From the NCBI GenBank assembly GCA_028709135.1, contig JAQVXN010000003.1:1-19319 (forward strand): DNA of 19,319 nt, written 5' to 3'. Positions 14,624-19,319 of the stretch are shown here, one piece after another (positions within the stretch are counted from its first letter, which is position 1; each line of letters begins with the position of its first letter). A program made the translations under genes and the position numbers. Source of the DNA: Bacteroidaceae bacterium (GTDB lineage: Bacteria; Bacteroidota; Bacteroidia; Bacteroidales; Bacteroidaceae). Under the pieces are notes generated by a model that ran no database searches, was not told the DNA's origin, and worked only from the letters and a program-made list of their open reading frames with translations.

Positions 14624-14917
14624 TTAAATATTGCTATAAAAATCTATTGATTCACCCTCACCTAGCGTTACAATTGCCTTCTTAAAAGCATTTGCACGGC
14701 CTTTTACAAGACCTTTTTTTGTATAGCGGCTTTTTGTTTTGCCACCATAGCGCATGGTGTGAACAGACTTAACATTCACATTATAACGTCCCTCTACCTC
14801 TGCCTTAATCTGGAGCTTATTAGCTTCAGGACGCACAATGAAGCCAAACACATTGTTTTGCTTCCCTGTAATTGCGGTCATCTTTTCAGTGACCAACGGT
14901 TTTACTATGTATCCCAT
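14624..14917 (-). CDS. rplW: 50S ribosomal protein L23
   Basis: L23 lies at the tunnel exit and docks trigger factor and SRP. The sequence has KPLVTEKMTAITGKQNNVFG near the start, VRPEANKLQIKAEVEGRYNV in the middle and VHTMRYGGKTKSRYTKKGLV for the basic loop. Length 97 is standard. An AAGGAG nine bases before the ATG lies inside the end of rplD, giving a real Shine-Dalgarno site. The gap to the rplD stop is four bases. Confidence 0.97.
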   Translation of the reverse strand: MGYIVKPLVTEKMTAITGKQNNVFGFIVRPEANKLQIKAEVEGRYNVNVKSVHTMRYGGKTKSRYTKKGLVKGRANAFKKAIVTLGEGESIDFYSNI

Positions 14918-14921
14918 TTCT

Positions 14922-15560
14922 CTATTCTCCTTGTTTGGTTAAGACTTCATCGATATTTTTCAAAGAGCTTTCTGTAATAACCATAACTCCTGCGTCGAGT
15001 ACGCTATACGTATTCAACACCGAAGCTGCCATCACTTTAGCACTTTTTAAATTACGAGCTGACAAATATACATTTTTATCTACACTTGGCAAAACCAAAA
15101 GCATTTTTTTATCATTAACCTTCAGTTTTTCTGCCATTTCCACAAAGGATTTGGTTTTTGGAGCCTCAATTGTGAAATCTTCAATAACAATTATGGCATT
15201 TTCTTTTGCTTTATATGCTAATGCAGATTTGCGAGCAAGTTGCTTAACTTTCTTATTCAACTTGAAGTTGTAATCTCGAGGGGTAGGACCAAATACGCGA
15301 GCACCACCGACTAACAATGGTGAGTTAATATCTCCACGACGTGCACCGCCACCACCTTTTTGGCGACCAAGTTTACGAGTAGAACCGCTCAATTCACTTC
15401 TTTCCTTTGTCTTTGCAGTTCCCTGACGCTGAGCGGCCATATACTGCTTTACATCCAAATAAATGGCATGGTCATTAGGTTCAATTCCGAAAATAGCTTC
15501 GTTTAACGTAACCTTTCTGCCGGTGTCTTCACCATTTTTATTTAATACGCTAACTTCCAT
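14922..15560 (-). CDS. rplD: 50S ribosomal protein L4
   Basis: L4 lines the exit tunnel and, in E. coli, represses the S10 operon by binding its leader. The sequence starts MEVSVLNKNGEDTGRKVTLN. The long tunnel loop has TKERSELSGSTRKLGRQKGG and GGARRGDINSPLLVGGARVF, with the typical arginine-glycine pattern. The Rossmann-like C-terminal region has VIEDFTIEAPKTKSFVEMAE. I use the ATG at 15560, whose A is the last base of the rplC TGA; a GTG one codon earlier is less likely. Length is 212. The one-base overlap implies coupling with rplC. Confidence 0.97.
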   Translation of the reverse strand: MEVSVLNKNGEDTGRKVTLNEAIFGIEPNDHAIYLDVKQYMAAQRQGTAKTKERSELSGSTRKLGRQKGGGGARRGDINSPLLVGGARVFGPTPRDYNFKLNKKVKQLARKSALAYKAKENAIIVIEDFTIEAPKTKSFVEMAEKLKVNDKKMLLVLPSVDKNVYLSARNLKSAKVMAASVLNTYSVLDAGVMVITESSLKNIDEVLTKQGE

Positions 15561-16177
15561 CACTCTTTAATTAAAACGATTGAACCTTTACAACCGGCAA
15601 CAGACCCCTTCACAAGAAGTAGGTTATGTTCCGGAATAACTTTTAGCAATTGCAGATTTTGAGTTGTAACGCGATCGCCGCCCATCTGGCCGCCCATTCG
15701 CATTCCTTTAAATACTTTTGCAGGGTAAGAACATGCACCAATAGAACCCGGTTTGCGCGCACGGTCATCTTGACCATGTGTGGACTGACCTACACCACTG
15801 AAACCATGGCGTTTCACAACACCCTGGAAACCGTGACCTTTAGAAGTGCCTACGATGTCAACATACTTTACATCATTAAAGATGTCTACTGTGACTGTAT
15901 CACCCAGATTCAGTTCCTTATCAAAACCATTGAACTCGGCCAAGTGTCTCTTTGGCGTAGTCCCAGCTTTTTTAAAGTGTCCTTTCATAGAATTGGTGGT
16001 ATTCTTTTCCTTCAATTCCTGAAAACCGAGTTGAACGGCTGAATAACCGTCTTTCTCAGCACTTTTAACCTGAGTAACTACGCAAGGACCTGCTTCAATA
16101 ACAGTGCATGGCACATTTTTGCCATCAGCACTGAAAACGGATGTCATTCCGATTTTCTTTCCAATTAATCCTGGCAT
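15560..16177 (-). CDS. rplC: 50S ribosomal protein L3
   Basis: L3 is an early-assembly protein reaching toward the peptidyl-transferase centre. It starts MPGLIGKKIGMTSVFSADGK. Diagnostic central and C-terminal blocks are GTSKGHGFQGVVKRHGFSGV, QSTHGQDDRARKPGSIGACS and FKGMRMGGQMGGDRVTTQNL. Length 205 is typical for the bacterial family. It is 22 bases after rpsJ, and its stop codon TGA overlaps the rplD ATG by one base. Confidence 0.98.
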   Translation of the reverse strand: MPGLIGKKIGMTSVFSADGKNVPCTVIEAGPCVVTQVKSAEKDGYSAVQLGFQELKEKNTTNSMKGHFKKAGTTPKRHLAEFNGFDKELNLGDTVTVDIFNDVKYVDIVGTSKGHGFQGVVKRHGFSGVGQSTHGQDDRARKPGSIGACSYPAKVFKGMRMGGQMGGDRVTTQNLQLLKVIPEHNLLLVKGSVAGCKGSIVLIKE

Positions 16178-16199
16178 TTCAGTTTGATATTAATATTTA

Positions 16200-16505
16200 C
16201 TATACTTTAATCTCAACTTCTACTCCGCAAGGCAATTCAAGCTTCATCAAAGAATCAACGGTCTTTGCTGTTGAGCTATAAATGTCTATCAGTCTCTTGT
16301 AAGAGCACAGTTCAAACTGCTCACGAGATTTTTTGTTTACAAACGTGCTACGGTTAACCGTATAAATACGCTTGTGAGTTGGCAATGGAATAGGTCCGCT
16401 GACAATAGCTCCCGTTGCCTTTACTGCTTTCACGATCTTATCGGCAGACTTGTCTACCAATGTATGATCGTAAGATTTCAGTTTAATTCTAATTTTTTGA
16501 CTCAT
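16200..16505 (-). CDS. rpsJ: 30S ribosomal protein S10 (NusE)
   Basis: S10 is part of the 30S head and, as NusE, joins antitermination complexes with NusB and NusG. I start at the ATG giving MSQKIRIKLKSYDHTLVDKS, the family's universal start; an in-frame ATG 15 residues upstream lies in the loop of the fusA-rpsJ hairpin and is not supported. Then come GPIPLPTHKRIYTVNRSTFV and SREQFELCSYKRLIDIYS, both typical. Length 101 fits. It is the first gene after fusA, and the hairpin at 16526-16573 lies in its leader. Confidence 0.97.
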   Translation of the reverse strand: MSQKIRIKLKSYDHTLVDKSADKIVKAVKATGAIVSGPIPLPTHKRIYTVNRSTFVNKKSREQFELCSYKRLIDIYSSTAKTVDSLMKLELPCGVEVEIKV

Positions 16506-16525
16506 TGTTTTTAATATTGTTTTTA

Positions 16526-16573
16526 GGGGGGCATAGTGCTTAAGAGTCATTCGTTAAGCACTTGCCTATCCCA
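16526..16573 (-). promoter_or_regulatory. Strong stem-loop between fusA and rpsJ
   Basis: On the minus strand AGTGCTTAA (16562-16554) pairs exactly with TTAAGCACT (16543-16535) around a ten-base loop. The stem extends through GGCA/TGCC after a one-base bulge and then GGG/CCC after a three-base bulge. No T-tract follows on the minus strand, but on the plus strand seven T follow (16574-16580). So it is either an rpsJ-leader regulatory or processing structure on the sense strand, or a terminator for antisense transcripts. Confidence 0.55.
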
Positions 16574-16582
16574 TTTTTTTGT

Positions 16583-18700
16583 TTATACTAAATCTGTACG
16601 TCCTTTTATTTCTTCAAGTACACCTTTTGCCAAGTTCGATGACATAGGTGCATGATGGTCATATTCCATTGAAGAAGTTGCGCGTCCTGAAGTAATTGTT
16701 CTCAAAGCCGTAACATAACCAAACATTTCAGCTAATGGTACAAAAGCTTTTACCACGCGGGCTCCGGAACGTGTCGTATCCATTCCTTCCACCTGACCGC
16801 GACGTTTATTCAGGTCACCAATTACATCGCCCATGTTGTCTTCAGGTGTTACCACTTCAAGTTTCATGATGGGTTCCAATAATACCGGACCTGCTTTAGC
16901 GCACGCATTCTTATACGCATTCAATGCAGCCAATTCAAAGGAAAGCTGATCAGAGTCAACCGGATGGAAAGAACCATCCACCAGTTCTACTTTTAGGCTA
17001 TCCATTGGGTATCCACCGAGAATACCGCTTTTCATTGCGTTATCAAAACCTTTCTGTACAGATGGGATAAATTCCTTCGGAATATTACCTCCGGATACAG
17101 AATTAACAAATTGCAATCCTGCTTCCTTAAAATCTTCATCTACAGGGCCTACATTTACAATAATGTCAGCGAATTTACCACGACCACCTGTCTGCTTCTT
17201 GTATACTTCGCGTAAATTAACGGTTTTCGTAATGGCTTCCTTATAATTTACCTGAGGTTTACCTTGATTACACTCAACTTTGAATTCACGGCGCAAACGC
17301 TCAAGAATAATGTCAAGGTGAAGTTCACCCATACCCGAAATAATAGTTTGACCACTTTGCTCGTCCGTCTTCACGGTAAACGTTGGATCTTCTTCAGCCA
17401 GTTTACTTAAACCGAGAGACAAGCGATCCATGTCCTTTTGAGTTTTAGGTTCAATAGCAATACCAATCACAGGATCAGGGAAAGTCATTGATTCCAAAAT
17501 AATAGGTGCATTTTCGTCGCAAAGCGTATCACCAGTACGAATATCCTTGATACCAACAACGGCACCAATATCTCCTGCCGCAATCATGTCAACAGGCAGC
17601 TGCTGATTTGAATGCATCTGGAACATACGCGAAACACGTTCTTTCTTCCCAGAACGTACATTAAATATATAGGAACCAGCGGTCAATTTACCAGAATATA
17701 CGCGAACATAAGTCAGACGCCCAACATAAGGATCAGTAGCAATTTTAAAAGCCAATGCTGATGTATGTTCATTTTCGTCGGGACGACGATCTTCCTCTTC
17801 ATTTGTATCGGGATTTTCGCCTATCACATTGGGAGTATCCAGAGGAGAAGGCAAGAAAGCACATACATAGTCGAGCAAGGTCTGCACGCCTTTGTTCTTA
17901 AACGAAGAGCCACAGCACATCGGCGTTAGTTTCATTTCCAGTGTACCCTTGCGAATTGCCCTAATCATCTCTTCTTCTGTAATCTTTGAAGGATCATCGA
18001 AGAATTTCTCCATCAGTTTGTCATCAAACTCGGCTGCTTGTTCCAGCATTTTATTATGCCATTCCTCTGCTTCATCTTTCAGATCTGCAGGGATGTCATC
18101 TACCTCATATTCTGCGCCCATGGTTTCATCATGCCATAAGATCGCCTTCATCTTAATCAAATCAACCACACCTTTAAAGCTCTCTTCTGCGCCAATCGGA
18201 ATATTGATAGCGCAGGGGTTTGCGCGCAGAACGTTTTTCATTTGATTCAGCACCTCATAATAGTCGGCGCCGGAACGGTCCATCTTGTTAACATAACCCA
18301 AACGGGGCACATTATATTTGTCAGCCTGTCGCCATACAGTCTCGGACTGAGGTTGCACACCACCTACTGCACAGTAGGTAGCAACGGCACCATCGAGCAC
18401 GCGAAGTGAGCGTTCCACTTCTGCTGTAAAGTCTACGTGTCCCGGAGTGTCAATCAAATTAATTTTAAACTGCTTGTCATTCCAATTCCAGAATGTTGTT
18501 GTTGCAGCAGAAGTAATTGTAATACCTCTCTCCTGCTCCTCTTCCATCCAGTCCATGGTTGCAGCTCCATCATGTACTTCACCGATTTTGTACGTTTTAC
18601 CGGTATAATACAGGATTCGTTCCGATGTAGTTGTCTTACCTGCATCGATATGCGCCATAATACCGATATTACGCGTTAAATGCAAATCAGCTTGTGCCAT
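16583..18700 (-). CDS. fusA: Translation elongation factor G
   Basis: EF-G is the GTPase that drives translocation and, with RRF, ribosome recycling. The GTPase motifs are complete: AHIDAGKTTT (16-25), RGITITSAA (58-66), DTPGHVDF (84-91, including the catalytic His88) and NKMD (138-141). Domain II follows (LAFKIATDPYVGRLTYVRVY), then domain III (MGELHLDIILERLRREF). The domain IV-V end has EPIMKLEVVTPEDNMGDVIG and LNKRRGQVEGM. Length 705 is typical. With its intact motifs and str-operon location it is the housekeeping EF-G rather than a paralogue. AAGGAG lies ten bases before the start. rpsJ follows 77 bases later; there is no tuf gene between them. Confidence 0.98.
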   Translation of the reverse strand: MAQADLHLTRNIGIMAHIDAGKTTTSERILYYTGKTYKIGEVHDGAATMDWMEEEQERGITITSAATTTFWNWNDKQFKINLIDTPGHVDFTAEVERSLRVLDGAVATYCAVGGVQPQSETVWRQADKYNVPRLGYVNKMDRSGADYYEVLNQMKNVLRANPCAINIPIGAEESFKGVVDLIKMKAILWHDETMGAEYEVDDIPADLKDEAEEWHNKMLEQAAEFDDKLMEKFFDDPSKITEEEMIRAIRKGTLEMKLTPMCCGSSFKNKGVQTLLDYVCAFLPSPLDTPNVIGENPDTNEEEDRRPDENEHTSALAFKIATDPYVGRLTYVRVYSGKLTAGSYIFNVRSGKKERVSRMFQMHSNQQLPVDMIAAGDIGAVVGIKDIRTGDTLCDENAPIILESMTFPDPVIGIAIEPKTQKDMDRLSLGLSKLAEEDPTFTVKTDEQSGQTIISGMGELHLDIILERLRREFKVECNQGKPQVNYKEAITKTVNLREVYKKQTGGRGKFADIIVNVGPVDEDFKEAGLQFVNSVSGGNIPKEFIPSVQKGFDNAMKSGILGGYPMDSLKVELVDGSFHPVDSDQLSFELAALNAYKNACAKAGPVLLEPIMKLEVVTPEDNMGDVIGDLNKRRGQVEGMDTTRSGARVVKAFVPLAEMFGYVTALRTITSGRATSSMEYDHHAPMSSNLAKGVLEEIKGRTDLV

Positions 18701-18710
18701 ACTTTTTTTT

Positions 18711-18716
18711 CTCCTT
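18711..18716 (-). promoter_or_regulatory. Shine-Dalgarno AAGGAG before fusA
   Basis: AAGGAG on the minus strand is followed by AAAAAAAAGT and the fusA ATG, a spacing of ten bases. It is one of only about four clear Shine-Dalgarno motifs in this 17.5-kb cluster. Confidence 0.7.
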
Positions 18717-18729
18717 ACTTTATCTTAAA

Positions 18730-19206
18730 TTAAAATCTAAAATGAGCAAATGCACGGTTGGCCTCATCCATACGATGCACATCTTCTTTGCGTTTAAACG
18801 CGCCGCCTTGCTCATTATATGCATCCATAATCTCAGCAGCCAATTTTTCGGCCATGCTCTTACCTCCACGTTTGTGAGCGAAAAGGATCATATTTTTCAT
18901 TGAAATAGATTCCTTTCGATCCGGACGGATTTCTGTAGGAACCTGAAATGTTGCGCCACCAACGCGGCGTGATTTTACTTCTACTTGAGGAGTAATTTTA
19001 TCCAAAGCTTCTTTCCAAATATCAAGAGCCGGTTTCTCCTCATTTTTCATTTTTTCACTAACGATATCCAATGCTGCATAAAAGATTTCATAAGAAAGAC
19101 TCTTTTTGCCATCAAACATCAAGTGGTTTACAAACTTTGAAACTTTCTGATCGTTAAACTTCGAATCCGGAAGTATCAAACGTTTTTTAGGTTTTGCTTT
19201 TCTCAT
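18730..19206 (-). CDS. rpsG: 30S ribosomal protein S7
   Basis: S7 nucleates the 30S head and lines the E site; in E. coli it also represses the str operon. I start at MRKAKPKKRLILPDSKFNDQ, which is the family start and gives 158 residues; the frame is open nine residues upstream but nothing there matches S7. Core blocks are KFVNHLMFDGKKSLSYEIFY, SRRVGGATFQVPTEIRPDRK and the C-terminal MDEANRAFAHFRF. The stop is 29 bases before the fusA start. Confidence 0.97.
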   Translation of the reverse strand: MRKAKPKKRLILPDSKFNDQKVSKFVNHLMFDGKKSLSYEIFYAALDIVSEKMKNEEKPALDIWKEALDKITPQVEVKSRRVGGATFQVPTEIRPDRKESISMKNMILFAHKRGGKSMAEKLAAEIMDAYNEQGGAFKRKEDVHRMDEANRAFAHFRF

Positions 19207-19298
19207 TTTAAAGAATTTTCGGTTGGGCTGCATCTCTGTTCTTCAAGACCCTCACGGGCACTTTACTCAACCATTCCGCCGTCCTTATTGTTTAATAA
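19207..19298 (-). other. rpsL-rpsG intercistronic region
   Basis: This 92-base gap is the longest between two genes of the array. In E. coli the matching gap carries the S7 target for translational feedback. Here I can see only a small hairpin, GCCC-GTGA-GGGT on the minus strand, with a GNRA-type loop and four pairs including one G-U. That is too weak to claim a regulatory site. Confidence 0.3.
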
Positions 19299-19319
19299 TT
19301 ATTTCTTTCCAGCTTTTGG
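19299..19319 (-). CDS. rpsL: 30S ribosomal protein S12, last six codons only
   Basis: The window edge cuts this gene. The minus strand reads PKAGKK and TAA just before the rpsL-rpsG gap. S12 proteins end in a similar Lys-rich tail, and rpsL is the expected gene before rpsG in the str operon. Identity therefore rests on six residues plus gene order. Confidence 0.8.
   Translation of the reverse strand, partial: PKAGKK

Noticed and set aside
16506..16550. 15-residue N-terminal extension of S10
   Set aside because: The in-frame ATG lies in the loop of the fusA-rpsJ hairpin and the extension does not match S10; MSQKIRIKLKS is the usual start.
19207..19298. S7-type feedback site in the rpsL-rpsG gap
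   Set aside because: Only a four-pair hairpin with a GNRA loop is visible; this is too little to claim a site by eye.
1..19319. CRISPR array, prophage, toxin-antitoxin or defence system
   Set aside because: No regularly spaced repeats and no genes of those kinds; apart from the IS remnant everything is housekeeping.

Overview
The window is one end of the large ribosomal-protein cluster of a Bacteroidota bacterium, most likely Bacteroides or a close relative. The pointers are: the str, S10, spc and alpha blocks are joined with fusA running straight into rpsJ and no tuf between them; map, infA and rpmJ follow secY with no adk; the S14 and L36 proteins lack zinc ligands; L17 has a long acidic tail; and most genes lack a recognisable Shine-Dalgarno sequence. 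Species cannot be fixed from sequence reading alone.

Layout. From the right edge to about position 1758, every gene is on the minus strand, in transcription order: rpsL (last six codons only), rpsG, fusA, rpsJ, rplC, rplD, rplW, rplB, rpsS, rplV, rpsC, rplP, rpmC, rpsQ, rplN, rplX, rplE, rpsN, rpsH, rplF, rplR, rpsE, rpmD, rplO, secY, map, infA, rpmJ, rpsM, rpsK, rpsD, rpoA, rplQ. That is 33 genes. Gaps are mostly under 30 bases, two pairs overlap by one base, and the largest gaps (rpsL-rpsG, fusA-rpsJ, rpsN-rpsH) hold possible RNA structure. rpmD and rpmJ are short and were read directly from the sequence. A stem-loop with a T-tract just after rplQ (1661-1697) looks like the terminator of the whole array.

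Left part. Positions 1 to about 1027 are the right-hand part of an insertion sequence on the plus strand, tail-to-tail with the ribosomal operon. Its transposase has an N-terminal zinc ribbon and a complete DDE triad (IS256-related, zinc-ribbon/IS1249-like type). One extra T at about 855-857 cuts off the last 28 residues, which remain readable in the +1 frame up to a stop at 942-944. A hairpin with T-tracts on both sides overlaps that stop, and a pair of 19-base direct repeats lies beyond it. From about 1028 to 1660 the DNA is AT-rich with no gene I can support, only small repeats and dyads.

How the genes work together. The ribosomal proteins build both subunits; EF-G drives translocation and IF-1 helps initiation; SecY forms the membrane export channel; methionine aminopeptidase trims new proteins; RpoA is the RNA polymerase assembly subunit. 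I did not find a previously undescribed system here. The observations most worth checking are the frameshifted transposase and its flanking repeats, the fusA-rpsJ hairpin, the rpsN-rpsH hairpin, and the few genes with strong Shine-Dalgarno motifs in a lineage that mostly lacks them.
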